A DNA stretch of 64,000 nt from Cerrena zonata (GCA_038087015.1 JASBNA010000001.1:2418001-2482000), one strand, 5' to 3'; shown: positions 50,379 through 62,422, counted from the stretch's first letter. The notes: generated from the letters alone by a model not told the origin. Numbers and translations: made by a program.

Positions 50379-51128
50379 AGACCCAAACGCGCCGAGAGGA
50401 GTTCTTTCAGATAAAGTTGTCGCGTCGCGTCGTACCAAAAATACGAACTCCGCGTCAGTCAGCGGCGTGGGCACTTCAAGTTGGGAGTGGGTATCAAAGA
50501 GGGCCGGGACTGGATCGCTCGCTTGCTTGTCGATGTAAGCTCTTTTATGTCGTCAGATAGCTCTCTCACAATGACAGGGGTAACAAAGCAACGTGTGTTT
50601 CCGCAAGATACAGAAGACAGCGTGAAGAACGGGAGGCGATAAAGGAGGTAAAAGGGGAGTGTGTGTTCGGGACTTTGGGTCAAGGAGACTTTCAATGGCA
50701 AGATCTTGAAAAGGCGCCCATAAAGATGACGTTGGCGCCCAAGCTAGAGTTTGATGTGGTGATGCATGGAGGCAGACAGCCGAGTTGTAAGGGGATCAGA
50801 TACCGACTTGAGGCCTTGAGGTCTGAGCATGAGGACTTTGAGACTTGAAGCTTGAATTGCTGTAGATTAATAGCGTATTGTAAGTCGCTGCAAAAGGGTT
50901 TGAAGTTGAATGTTGACATTTTGCGATCAGTACGTTCGACTCGGGTAGCAAATCAGGAGTGGTATAATACAAAGACAGAGGATGTTTAATACGAGAAAAC
51001 AATGATGACCCGAATGCATGATTGATTAGTTGAAACAAGAACGAATGAGAAAACAAGCAACAACGTCTATGAGTTTTGAGAATTTGAAGTTGCTGCCACA
51101 TAAAGAGGTAATGATCAGCCTTCTATTA
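50379..51128. other. Unresolved stretch upstream of the SAMHD1-like gene
   Basis: 750 bp between two minus-strand genes. On the minus strand, frames 50379-50553 and 50459-50701 are open and protein-like (for example DTHSQLEVPTPLTDAEFVFL), offset by one base. On the plus strand, 50561-50848 is also open (for example FGTLGQGDFQWQDLEKAP). I cannot decide which, if any, is expressed. The rest is ordinary AT-rich flank. Confidence 0.3.
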
Positions 51129-52837
51129 TTACGGTCCTAAACGAGGGGAGCTGAGAGGCTCAGCGAGATGCTTACAGGACTGAGGCAAGTACGACGGCGG
51201 TTCATGATTATTCGCTGAGACGTGACCTAAAGCCTTCAACTTAACCTTCTCTTCTGATTGCACCAAGTACGATGAGTTCAACATACCTGAGTGCATGTTT
51301 CCACCGGCTACGTGCGACGGTGGAGGAACTAACGAAGCCATCACAGGTGGTCCTTCATTCTTGTCCGGGTCAGGACCCAGTCCTACGTGCGGTGGCAACC
51401 CATGAGTTAACATCCCCATCGTCACAGACGTAGGTGGCGGAACGCCGCCTTGCATACCGGACAACATTTGTGCTGACGGAGGGGGTAGATGCGAAGGACC
51501 GGGTGGAGGTCCATTTGTTTGACTGGTGTCAACACCTTGTGACGGATGGGATCCATGTCCGTTTCCGTTCATGTGCCCATTTGCAGTAACCTTCCCTTCG
51601 GCTTTTTTCACGAATTCTCCCCAAACGGCTCTCTCATCACTCCCCATCCGCTCAAATCCTTCTTTCAAGTTGGGGTCGGCACGTTTCCACACTGCCCGAT
51701 GTCTACACACCGTGCTCTTGATATATCTACACCCAAAGACTTTTTGGAAAGTCGATTTTTGTGTCAAGGTTGGCTGGGAAGAAATCATGGCGTCCATGCG
51801 CCGGAAACCAAGTGCAATTTCCGAGACTGTGTAGTCATTTGGCCAACGTTTAAGAGGTGGGTGTGGATGGTAGGGTATTGCGGGCTCGCCAGAGGTGGAG
51901 GACTGGGAGGTGGATGGTGTCGAAAGACCAGGGCTGGGTGTTGGGTACTGGTGACCGTTGTTATGATTAGAAGGAGCATGGGAAGGGATGGTAGATGGGT
52001 GGGCGTTCTGAATGGGAGGAGAAGATTGTTGGGAGTATGAGGGGACGTCGTTTTGAGGCTGTGATTTTGGTACAGAAATGCTCTGGGGATAAATTGTGCT
52101 TTCTTGGCTTGATGGGGAGGCGTCATACGCCCGCGAGCCATTGTATTCATCATGTCGATAATACTTGCTTGGAGGGACGTAGGAATCTGCAGGATCTGCA
52201 GGTCGCTTCAACGGATTTATGGTCGAAGACGGGACCACCTGTGCACCGGGCGATCTTGCTGGGCGTGGTTGAAGACCAATCTCGTGATCGACGCCGGGGC
52301 AATCGTTATCAGACAATCCCTCAAGAAGACTTTTGCGTATTCTGTACAAGAGGCGCTGTTCTGATTCGACTTGACGAACTGTATTGATAAATTGCTGCTC
52401 CCACGTCGATGAAACGGGATTGAAGGCATCGACATTAGTGTTTTGCGATAACCCTAGGTCATTGACAAGCTGCGTGAACTGTGCGAGCTTGAAGTACGGA
52501 AAGGTTGTGATTTCCTGATGTAGTCTGAGAGGATCGCAGCCAGCCTGGGTGTATGACGATGGTTAGATGAGCTCATTATCTCGAGGTCAAGGGAAAAGTT
52601 TGGACGGCAAGGGCGGAGATGACGTACTTTGTACCAAAATACCAAGGTGACTGAACGTTTGAGTGATTCCTCCATTCGACTCTGAGTAAGAGCAGGGTCC
52701 TGGGGTTGCTGCTGCTGCTGTTGGACAGGGATACTCGGATTGGAAGTCTGTCTTGCATGCTGGATGTGATGGAGCTGGAGTTGGCTTGGAGGGACGTGCG
52801 AGAGGTCATAGCCGGAATGTCTGTTATGCTGGTCCAT
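51129..52837 (-). CDS. Uncharacterised Gln/Pro-rich protein with one conserved-looking core
   Basis: Exons 52628-52837 and 51129-52544 give 541 residues. The N-terminus MDQHNRHSGYDLSHVPPSQL is followed by a polyQ run and a structured part (WYKAGCDPLRLHQEITTFPY, STWEQQFINTVRQVESEQRL). A long Ser/Pro/Gln linker leads to a compact block: LKRWPNDYTVSEIALGFRRM, TLTQKSTFQKVFGCRYIKST, VCRHRAVWKRADPNLKEGFE and RAVWGEFVKKAEGK. This block has Cys, His and aromatic residues like a small DNA- or protein-binding fold. The C-terminus is Pro/Gly/Met-rich. The composition suggests a nuclear regulator, but I recognise no family and assign no function. A 5' UTR intron at 52874-52977 (GAG|GTAAGT) is likely. Confidence 0.72.
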
Positions 52838-53239
52838 GTTGGGAGATGTTATTCCAGTGGGGTGTTATTTGCGCTGAGTCGTCAGGGTAGACGCGAGGCG
52901 TAACTAGGACGGTGAAAGACATGGTGAGCGAGGTGTGTTGGACGGCGAAAAGAGCAAAAAAGAGAGGAGGTACTTACCTCGGAAGCGTTCGTGAGTGGGT
53001 ACGCGGGGTACAGTGGACCAGGAGGAGAGAGAGTCTGAGTCTCTGAGCTCGTCTCTGTTGGAGTGGACGTACTCGGAGCACGGGTGAGAGACGCAGTGGA
53101 CCTACACGCTCTGCCCCGATCTGGCTCTGGCTCCAGGCCTCTCTCTCTCCGGCCGTGCCCGCTGCCGTACCACTACTTTAGCCAGGTGTAAATATTGCTC
53201 TCACTCTCTCCTCATCCTCCCTCCCTCATAACATTAATT
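52838..53239. promoter_or_regulatory. Divergent promoter, unknown Gln-rich gene / malate dehydrogenase
   Basis: 402 bp. Contains the inferred 5' UTR intron of the minus-strand gene (52874-52977) and a CT-rich tract at 53130-53225 in front of the malate dehydrogenase ATG, typical of highly expressed fungal genes. Confidence 0.5.
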
Positions 53240-54575
53240 ATGTTGGCCCGTTCTGCCCTCCGCAACGTCTCCCGCACAAACCGTCTCTTCTCCACCTCTG
53301 CTGCTCGTCAGCAAAAGGTCACCGTGCTCGGCGCCGGTGGAGGAATTGGCCAACCTCTCTCCCTTTTGCTCAAGCTCGACCCATACGTCACTTCTCTGAG
53401 CCTCTACGATATTCGTGGTGCTCCTGGTGTCGCTGCTGATGTTAGCCACGTCGATACCGGAAGTGTGGTATGTTGCTTCAACCCGCTGCTTTCTCTACGT
53501 CATAATAATTTTATTCGCATTTGTCTTGCTTTCTTTTTGCTTAACAGGTTACGGGCTACCCTGCCGACAAGCTCGATGAGGCCTTGGAGGGTACCAAGGT
53601 TGTCGTCATCCCTGCTGGTGTTCCCCGCAAGGTCAGTTCATACTTTGAAATACACTATTTTTCATTCGCGTTGACCACCTCCTTTACAGCCTGGCGTAAG
53701 TGTCTAAACCTTTCTTCCGTTCATTTACCGTACTAATCCCGCGTGTTCATAAAGATGACGCGTGATGACCTCTTCAACGTACGTCCCCTTCTATCTCCCC
53801 TTAAAACCACATATACTCATATAATTCTACAGACCAACGCCTCCATCGTTCGCGACCTCGCCGCTGCTGTTGGTCGTGTCGCCCCCGATGCCCACATCCT
53901 TGTCATCTCCAACCCCGTTAACAGCACTGTCCCCATTGTTTCCGAGGTCCTCCAAAAAGCCGGTGTCTACGACCCCCGTCGCGTCTTCGGTGTCACCACC
54001 CTCGACGTTGTCCGTGCTGCTCGTTTCCTTGCCGAAATCGCCGACTCGAACCCCCAAGAGACCATCGTCCCCGTTGTCGGTGGTCACTCTGGTCCTACCA
54101 TCGTTCCCCTCCTTTCCCAGCTTGAACAGGGTAAGGGCCTTGCTGGTGAGGGCTATGACAAGTTGGTCCACAGGATCCAATTCGGTGGTGATGAGGTTGT
54201 GAAGGCTAAGGATGGTGCTGGCTCTGCTACCCTCTCGATGGCATACGCTGGTGCTAGGTTCGCCAACGCTGTCCTCCGTGGTTTGGCTGGTGAGAAGGGT
54301 ATTGTCACCCCCACCTTTGTCAAGAGCCCTCTCTTCGAGGACAAGGGCATTGAATACTTCTCTTCCAACGTTGAGCTCGGTGTACGTACTCTCACTTTGC
54401 TCAATCCTAGTGAGATCCAAGTATTGATGACGTTATTTGTAATCAGGTTAACGGTGTTGAGAAGATCCACCCTCTCGGCCCCCTCTCCGCTTCTGAGGAG
54501 AAGCTCTTGGAAGCATGTTTGCCTGAACTCAAGAAGAACATCGAAAAGGGCAAGGCCTTCGTCTCCCAATCGTAA
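53240..54575 (+). CDS. MDH1: Mitochondrial malate dehydrogenase
   Basis: Exons 53240-53467, 53548-53631, 53690-53695, 53755-53778, 53833-54381 and 54447-54575 give 339 residues. [20 protein letters not shown] is a mitochondrial presequence. The NAD-binding loop is [17 protein letters not shown]; the active-site mobile loop is GVPRKPGMTRDDLF; the catalytic His lies in [12 protein letters not shown] and substrate Arg in [16 protein letters not shown]. The enzyme interconverts malate and oxaloacetate with NAD in the TCA cycle. Exon 3 is a 6-nt microexon (CCTGGC, coding Pro-Gly of the active-site loop) and exon 4 is 24 nt; both are required for a correct protein. I start at 53240 since upstream codons in frame hold no ATG. 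Confidence 0.96.
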
Positions 54576-55657
54576 TAGATGGGTTCACGGGTATATAAAG
54601 GTTTAGAGTTTTATCTCTCTTGCTTTCGGTGTATGGCTTGAGGAGGCTGTAGACTAGAGTGTTAGAACTGAACCTGTCACATTTGTTATCCGCTTGTAAT
54701 TGCTTTAAATTTATTTGAACGCAGTTGCTTGAACAAAATTCAATCTTTGGTTGTTGTATAGCAGTCATGATTGTTTCTGCTGGCCCGGCTGGTATTTTTC
54801 TATATATGTAAGACTTGTATGTATTTGATAATATTCTGCTGGCCATTGCGATAGTAGACCTTCGCCTGGACATAGTGTGTCAAAATATGCTGAAAATCCA
54901 CACCGCGGGGATAATTTCTTACAATCATCAATCGCAGGAAATTGTCTCCGCTGTGCCGAAGGAGCTCACGTTATAGAGATTGGAGAACAAGAGTCAGGAG
55001 TAGTCCAAAACTGTAATCCATGAAATCGACCCCCCCTTGGGTTAACCCTGGTGAGTACTAGTATGTAAGCACATTTTATCATGCAGAATCAACATGATGA
55101 TGCGACTGTAAGTTACATCATAATCATTGCTTCCCTCGCGTTTCTTCCTCTATTCGACAGTGTTGTGATTGTGGTCGGTCCACAAATAATGTAGAGTGAC
55201 TAGGACTTACCTATTAGCTGAACCGAAACATTGATTCCATTTACATCATGCTGAATACTATCTCTGATAGAGGGTGATACTAATCCGAGTTTTCTATCCA
55301 GATGTGACTCGGTAGGCCAGATCGATACGTCTTTCTCCTCTGATATCAACGCCACTGCTGGATCGTTGACGATCCCTCTCGAAAGCGCATTAGACCTAAC
55401 TATCATCTTGTTTCTTGGAACCATTCTAGGTTATCTCTCCTAATCTTACAGTTTATGTCTTTTGTTTGTGCTATAATCTTTGTTAACCGTTTAATGCATT
55501 CTCGCTGCAGTTGACCGCCGATGGTCCCCCACCATCTCGATCACCTTTGTTAACTCGTTTATGCCCATATATGGTTATAACGTGGTTTCCCGAGTCAGTG
55601 ATGGCGTTTTCCCAGCATCTCAAGGCGTTCCGGGGTTGTCGGTTTCATGGATTATGG
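54576..55657. other. 3' flank of malate dehydrogenase and gene-poor DNA
   Basis: Starts with an AT-rich 3' UTR. At 55200-55424 on the minus strand there is a 74-codon frame beginning MVPRNKMIVRSNALSRGIVN and ending in a good splice donor (GGTAAGTCC), listed separately. The rest shows no gene. Confidence 0.4.
55200..55424 (-). pseudogene. Isolated exon-like ORF, possible gene relic
   Basis: A 74-codon minus-strand frame with a balanced amino-acid mix (for example DPAVALISEEKDVSIWPTES) that runs into a donor-like GTAAGT. No following exon of convincing length is found in the next 400 bases, and the area is occupied by transposon relics. It could be the leading exon of a decayed or captured gene, or chance. 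No family recognised. Confidence 0.2.
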
Positions 55658-55956
55658 CAGTGATATCTAAGTCAGTGACTTGCGGTCACGGTCACTGACT
55701 ATTCATCCGCCTAGCATGACTTATCCAACTTATCTCGATAAGAGATTAGATATCCAAAGTCCGAAAAATCAACCAAGATCATTTTTGTAGAATATTTTGT
55801 CCATATTACATAAGCATGACTTCTCACCAGTAGCCAATCAAAGCAGGTCTCCGCTCCGATAAGTCAAGTCAGGACTTTAACCTGTGACTTATCCTGAATA
55901 TTTACAAAGTCACGTAACCTGACTTTGGCGACTATTCATCTGACCTCGCATCACTG
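55658..55956. mobile_element. hAT-like MITE candidate
   Basis: 299 bp non-coding unit. It starts CAGTGATATCTAAGTCAG and its reverse-strand start is CAGTGATGCGAGGTCAG, giving imperfect terminal inverted repeats of about 17 bp that begin CAGTG, a common hAT-type end. The flanking 8-mers GATTATGG (55650-55657) and GGTTACGG (55957-55964) agree at 6 of 8 positions, as expected for an aged 8-bp target duplication. Inside, GTCAC/GTGAC and AAGTCA words recur in both orientations near the ends. No transposase, so non-autonomous. Confidence 0.42.
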
Positions 55957-55980
55957 GGTTACGGTTTTGGGCTACTCTTG

Positions 55981-56062
55981 GGACGGATCGTCCGTACATC
56001 GAGCCTATATTCCAATTTCGGACGAAAAGCGTCCTAAAATGTAGGTTATATCCTATTTCGGA
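55981..56062. repeat. Partial copy of the neighbouring MITE interior
   Basis: 82 bp matching 56692-56773 in direct orientation with 7 mismatches by eye (about 91% identity). Both copies start GGACG(G/A)ATCGTCCGTACAT. Similarity ends at 56062. It shows a second, broken member of the same element family next to the intact one. Confidence 0.8.
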
Positions 56063-56190
56063 GGTGTGGACTCCAGGGCAGCATAGTCGGGGCTTGGTCC
56101 TGGTTTACCGCCCTCGAAGCACAGTTTCTGTCAACCTGTTCCTTAGAATGCACGATTAGTCTCGTAAACCGGACGTCGAGGATAGAGGTT

Positions 56191-56244
56191 GCTTGCTTGG
56201 GGGCTCGGGTAACCCCGAGCGGAGAAAGAAAATCCCAAGCAAGC
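56191..56244. repeat. Nested hairpin
   Basis: Outer arms GCTTGCTTGGG (56191-56201) and CCCAAGCAAGC (56234-56244) are perfect 11-bp inverted repeats. Inside lies a second stem GCTCGGG (56203-56209) and CCCGAGC (56214-56220) with a TAAC loop. The outer right arm touches the target duplication of the adjacent MITE. It may be the end of another transposon; a role in termination or recombination is speculative. Confidence 0.6.
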
Positions 56245-56255
56245 TGTTAGACAAC

Positions 56256-56842
56256 GACCCCCGCCTATTCCCTAAGAGGTTATATCCCACGTGCGGACGG
56301 ATGTGGTCGGTTTGGACCCCGTATGTTGTAGTCTTTTGAGGACGGATTGGCCGAAATTTTGGCCGACGTTGTATCCTCCGGCCTGACGAAAACGCCTTAT
56401 GCGCACGGAGGTCATATCCTACAGAGGACGGATCGACAGCGGATGGATTGGTACAAATATATGCAGTACAAGTTGTAAGTATGTTCCAGCCTGCCTCCAG
56501 CTAAATGGCATGTGTGTTTCAATTTGTTTGAATGTAGTTACAAGTTACAACCTCGATATTGAGATGAAGTTTGGGCAGTGCCCTATGTGGCTAAAATCAT
56601 GCAGAATTTTCAAAATAATATGTGCCGTTTTTGATGTTGTATTCCACAAAAAGGATACATTGTGCCGGTTCCGATGTTGTATCCTCGCAAAGGACGAATC
56701 GTCCGTACATCAAGCCTATATTCCAGTTTCGGACGAAAAGCGCCCGAAAATGGAGGTTATATCCCATTTCGGACGTCTGGACGCTAAAATTGGCCCGAAA
56801 ATTGGAATTTTGGGATACAACCTCTTGGCATAGGCGGGGGTC
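56256..56842. mobile_element. Mutator-like MITE with perfect 9-bp target duplication
   Basis: 587 bp, non-coding. The left end reads GACCCCCGCCTAT..AAGAGGTT..TATCCCA and the right end is its reverse complement, giving terminal inverted repeats of 32-34 bp with a few differences. CTGTTAGAC occurs at 56244-56252 and again at 56843-56851, a perfect 9-bp repeat; three extra bases (AAC) sit between the left copy and the left end. Nine-base duplications and G-starting long inverted repeats are typical of Mutator-like elements. The interior carries many GGACGGAT/GGACGAA words, possible transposase-binding repeats. No coding capacity for a transposase. Confidence 0.68.
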
Positions 56843-56851
56843 CTGTTAGAC

Positions 56852-57143
56852 ACTGCACCGAATCTTCAACTTTTCATTCTCCGGTTCGGCGCCTTCCGAG
56901 TGTCTCACGGCTGGGAACGAGACTAATGCACGATAGCTGGCTCGGAGCCTAAGTGTTGAGAAGATGGTCGTTTTCACTGGTTTGCACAGACCGCTCAGAT
57001 GCATAAGAGATACATGAGGACGCGGTTGGGTTTTGTTAGGTTTTGTCATCGGAGTGTGGATGAAGAAATACAGTATAAGTAGATGGCTGTCTCTGTACAT
57101 TAGGTATCCTTGTCTTCACAGTACTATCTGTAACATCACCGTT
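56852..57143. promoter_or_regulatory. 5' flank of the zinc peptidase gene
   Basis: Just under 300 bp of unique sequence between the MITE and the start codon. The MITE therefore sits about 300 bp upstream of the peptidase gene and may affect its promoter. No motif assigned. Confidence 0.35.
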
Positions 57144-58420
57144 ATGATTCAACAGCTGTATCATCGAGGGTTCGTTCCATCCCGTTATGTTAATGACTCG
57201 GAAGCACCATGGTGCCTACAGGCGCCGATGCTAGATACCGATTGGCATTCTGGGCGAGGCGGCTGTGAAGGTAACTTGTGACACTGAAATATCGTTCGAA
57301 TAACTTAAAGTGCCACTAACAGATGATATTATTCCACAACAACAACCGCAAGACTGTTCATACATCTATCAATACCGAGACATCACTAAGGGTACACCGC
57401 ACAATGCAGTTTTCACAACATCTAATCATCTTTGGAAGAATGACTCGGTACGTATTCTTAAAGTAACAAATATGAATATGTAGACCCATACTACCATTTC
57501 AATTATCCTTAGATGGTAACCTATTCCTTCAACGATGGTAACCATATCCAGCATAAGAAGATTGAGGAATGCATGGCCATATGGACTCCTTATGTGAATC
57601 TCCAGTTCACTAGGGTAGTTTCTGGTGGGGTAGTTCGTATTAGCTTCTCTCAACACGGGTTCTGGACCTACGCTGGACAGCACTGCAAGAAAGTCGATCC
57701 TAGTCAAGCAACGATGAATTTGGGTGGCGTCGATCCAAATACACCCTCTATGGATCCTTATGAGAAGCGCTGTATATTGCATGAAGTGGGGCATATGCTT
57801 GGTTTGTTGCACGAGCATCAATCCCCTGCGAGGAAAACTATCCTGACTTTCAAGAAGAAAGGTAAGTAGGGTTGTTCAACAAGGATAACTCATGTCAATA
57901 TGACCCATTTATTTTCCAGCGACTATGCAATATTTCAAACAAATCTGTGGTTGGGAGAATGACCATACTGAACAACAAGTTCTTCGTGCCTGCGAGAGAC
58001 ATGAAGTCAGCAGCTGCTCTGACTTTGATAAGAAATCTATTATGTTGTACGTATAGACTTAAGTCATATGACATTCTTCTAACAACCAGTCGATACAGGT
58101 ATTCCATCCCGTCCGAAACCAATGTGCAAGGAATCTACATCCCTGAGAATGATGTATTGTCTGACATGGACAAGGCATACATGTTCCTGCACTACCCTCG
58201 AGCAAGGCCACACCCTGAGGCCGCTGAATGGTCCATTAGTCACGCGTTAAATATCGCCAATGTCATTGGACCAAAGCGAGAGGAAATTCTTCGTACGACC
58301 TCTCCAGATCGAGTCCGCCGGCTTTTTATTGAATGGAGCGCCGCAGAACACCTTGATGGTCGTTCGGATTCATGGTTTGACTCGTTCGCCCATCTTGGAA
58401 AGTACTTAATGAGAGCATGA
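57144..58420 (+). CDS. Astacin-like (M12A-type) zinc metallopeptidase
   Basis: Exons 57144-57270, 57323-57447, 57513-57861, 57920-58046 and 58099-58420 give 349 residues. The catalytic site HEVGHMLGLLHEHQSPAR has the HExxHxxGxxHE/D metzincin signature with three His ligands and the catalytic Glu. The Met-turn is KSIMLYSIPS, which fits the SxMxY type; acceptor 58098 was chosen over 58090 because it rebuilds it. The N-terminus MIQQLYHRGFVPSRYVN is not a signal peptide, unlike secreted astacins, and no pro-domain Cys is clear. Agaricomycetes carry expanded families of such proteins of unknown substrate. Possibly intracellular, or the true start lies further upstream. Confidence 0.78.
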
Positions 58421-58561
58421 GTGTTTGTGATATCATTGTCGACCGAGTAGTCGTATCTAGTAATTTGTTGTGCGTTCGTTTGAAATATTTGTTCTGTCAA
58501 GTTCTAGGACAACTGGTCATTGCAGCGTAGAACGTGTGCCTATGTAATATACAAACACCAT

Positions 58562-59861
58562 CTATTTTTTCTCCGACTGATTCTCCTTCATGCTCATCTC
58601 GATAGCCCTCGCGATCGCTTCTTCCTCACTCATCTCCTCGTCTTCATCAATTTCAATTTCAGCGCCGCCACCTTCCTGTTGTGACATAGCTAACGCTTGT
58701 TGGAGCAGAGCCTCTTCGTCTTCATCCATAGCGTCCGACGACGCTGCGGGCTGAGTAGGTGCAGGTATTGATGATGTAGGTGCTGGTGGCTGAGAGGCTT
58801 GAGGTGTAGGTTGAGAGGGTCCAGAGGCTGCGGCTGCGGCGACTTGACGTGCATTTTCTTCTTCCATAGACATACGGAGAGCCTAAGAATGCCAAGAGTT
58901 GTGTAAGTATGTGTGTCGCAGCAGATACAAGGAAGCATTGTCAAAATAGATGATCGCAATCTGAATAATCAAAAATGCCAAGAAATCGGTATTGAATCGG
59001 AAAATGAATGCGTACCATTGCTAGTTCGGGATCCAGACTTGGATCGACACCAAATTCGAAGTTTGAGCCACCGGCCGCGGGTGCGGCATCACCCATGGCT
59101 TCTTCTGGGATTCCTGAATCACCTGCAAGGATAGGCGAAGAGATGACCATGTCTGACAGTAGATGAGGTCCTGGTGGGACGGCAACATAATGTCTAAAGA
59201 AACATAAATATTGGTGAGGTTAGCACAAATGTCATACGGAATGAGGGACATAATGTCACATACGAATTGTCGCTACTATTCGCATTATCCACAAATGTCT
59301 TGAGCACGTTGCTCTCGCCCTCCTCGATTCCATCTCCAAACGCGATCACATCCACCGCGACGTTGTTCTTCTTTAGCTTCTTTGCCAGCTTGATCATATT
59401 TCTCTCGTCCGCACTCTGACCTTCTAACGGTGATCCGATAAAGACGACAATGCGTTGTCTTAGGTTCTTGTTCTGTCGATGTTTCAGAGCGAGCTGCGCT
59501 ACCGCAATAGCGGTTGTAATATCGGCTACACCGCCGACATTGGATGAAGCAGAGTGAATGGCTTGGAGGATCTGACCGAGGTCTTTGGTGTATGTTACAA
59601 GAACTTCTGGACTAGCAAATGCATGCGCAATGGGTAAGCAATGGCTTGGCGGGAGCGTTAGGTTAGCACTGTGAGAGGCGCAGCTCACCCTTTGCCAGCC
59701 ATGGTCATGATACCAGCAAAGTTCTCGGGGTTGGAGTCGATCTTGGTTTGGAAGACTGTGTTTGCGGCATCGGACTGGGCATCGAAGCGAGAGGGCTGGT
59801 AGTCTCCGTTACGCATGTATTCAGAGTTGTCAATGATGATCATAGTAGCCTCGAGCGGCAT
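58562..59861 (-). CDS. RPN10: 26S proteasome subunit RPN10 (S5a), ubiquitin receptor
   Basis: Start ATG at 59859-59861; stop TAG at 58562-58564. The N-terminal VWA domain begins [20 protein letters not shown] (MIDAS-like DNSEYMRN) and continues with [20 protein letters not shown] and [21 protein letters not shown]-terminal ubiquitin-interacting motifs are visible as [29 protein letters not shown] and [14 protein letters not shown], so up to three. RPN10 joins base and lid of the 19S particle and captures polyubiquitinated substrates. Introns are short; one falls within the first UIM (between ..DPELAM and ALRMSM). Length is normal for fungi with extended UIM tails. Confidence 0.95.
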
Positions 59862-60475
59862 GATGGGCAAACTTTGATTGGGGTGTTGGTGAATGAAACG
59901 TAAGGCAGAAAGAGAGTGTAATATTGAGTTGTTGTGGGTGCACGCGTATCCCGATTACTGGAGTATGAATGAGTGCTGACGTAAGCTGACGCACTGACGC
60001 GTCGCGACTGGTCACATGTGACAGAAAGCGTGACTGTGACTGGGCGGTCTTGGATGGTGAACGGCGCAGTCGGAGGGAATGGAGAGCATGCGGGGGTCGA
60101 CTGCCTGCGACTGCCTGCGACTGTACAGCATGCCAGAGCCGCTGTGGTCCATGACGGGGAGGATGCGGGAGCCGAGAGACATTGCCATATATGGGTGGAC
60201 ATAATAGAAGAAACCTGCCCTAAAGTAGATCGGATAAGGAATTGATGAGTGGTTAAAGTGGATTCGCATCAGCGTAGACCATCGCCCTTTGCCCAAGCCC
60301 CTCATCGTCCAAGTCGTCTACCAGGTAAGCAGCCCGCCAGCTCATCAACCGCAGCAACGCACACCGCAGCCTCTGCCTCTCTTCATCGCCTCACCCACGT
60401 ACTTATATACACCCCCTCCCAGTTTCTCATCTTTCTCCATCTTCATAACTTTCTGTCTACATATCTCTTGCCAAA
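59862..60475. promoter_or_regulatory. Divergent promoter, RPN10 / actin
   Basis: 614 bp. Contains a perfect 12-bp palindrome GTCACATGTGAC at 60011-60022 with an E-box core CACATG, amid several TGACG/GTGAC words (59970-60045). A short tandem repeat, GACTGCCTGC repeated about 2.5 times, lies at 60098-60123. A CT-rich leader precedes the actin ATG. Which gene the sites serve is unknown. Confidence 0.5.
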
Positions 60476-62003
<1,528 letters not shown>

Positions 62004-62422
62004 GGTGTTGCGAACGAGAAGTCTATCATCTGTATTGCATCGTCTTGGTAGAAACACTACTTCATACCATATTACGCTTGGCACGGCTTGCTTCCTCGAC
62101 GCTATTTTTTCACGCCTTCGCATTACGTCGTAGCTATATCTTCGCTCCGTTACATACAATATTCTTTTAAAGGTCAGAATTAGTGGAATTTCAAACTCAA
62201 TTGCCTCACTTGGGTGGAAAACTGCGGGGAGATGCATAAGCAGAGGCGATTCAGTCTGGGGAATGGATCAGACAGCCCAGTGCAAGATCAAACCATCGCC
62301 CATGATCAGACTGGAATGTTATGTCTAATAAAATGATGATATTGTGATGGTATATGAGCCGCGCTTAGCCAGCTTCAGAGTCCCCTCTACGATTACCCAA
62401 GCTACGACCAAAGAGCAACTAA
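62004..62422. other. Convergent 3' flanks of actin and SEC14
   Basis: 419 bp of 3' UTR-like sequence; no gene seen. Confidence 0.5.

Noticed and set aside
53827..54420. 197-codon ORF antisense to malate dehydrogenase
   Set aside because: Same cause: codon bias of the sense exon leaves the complementary frame free of stops.
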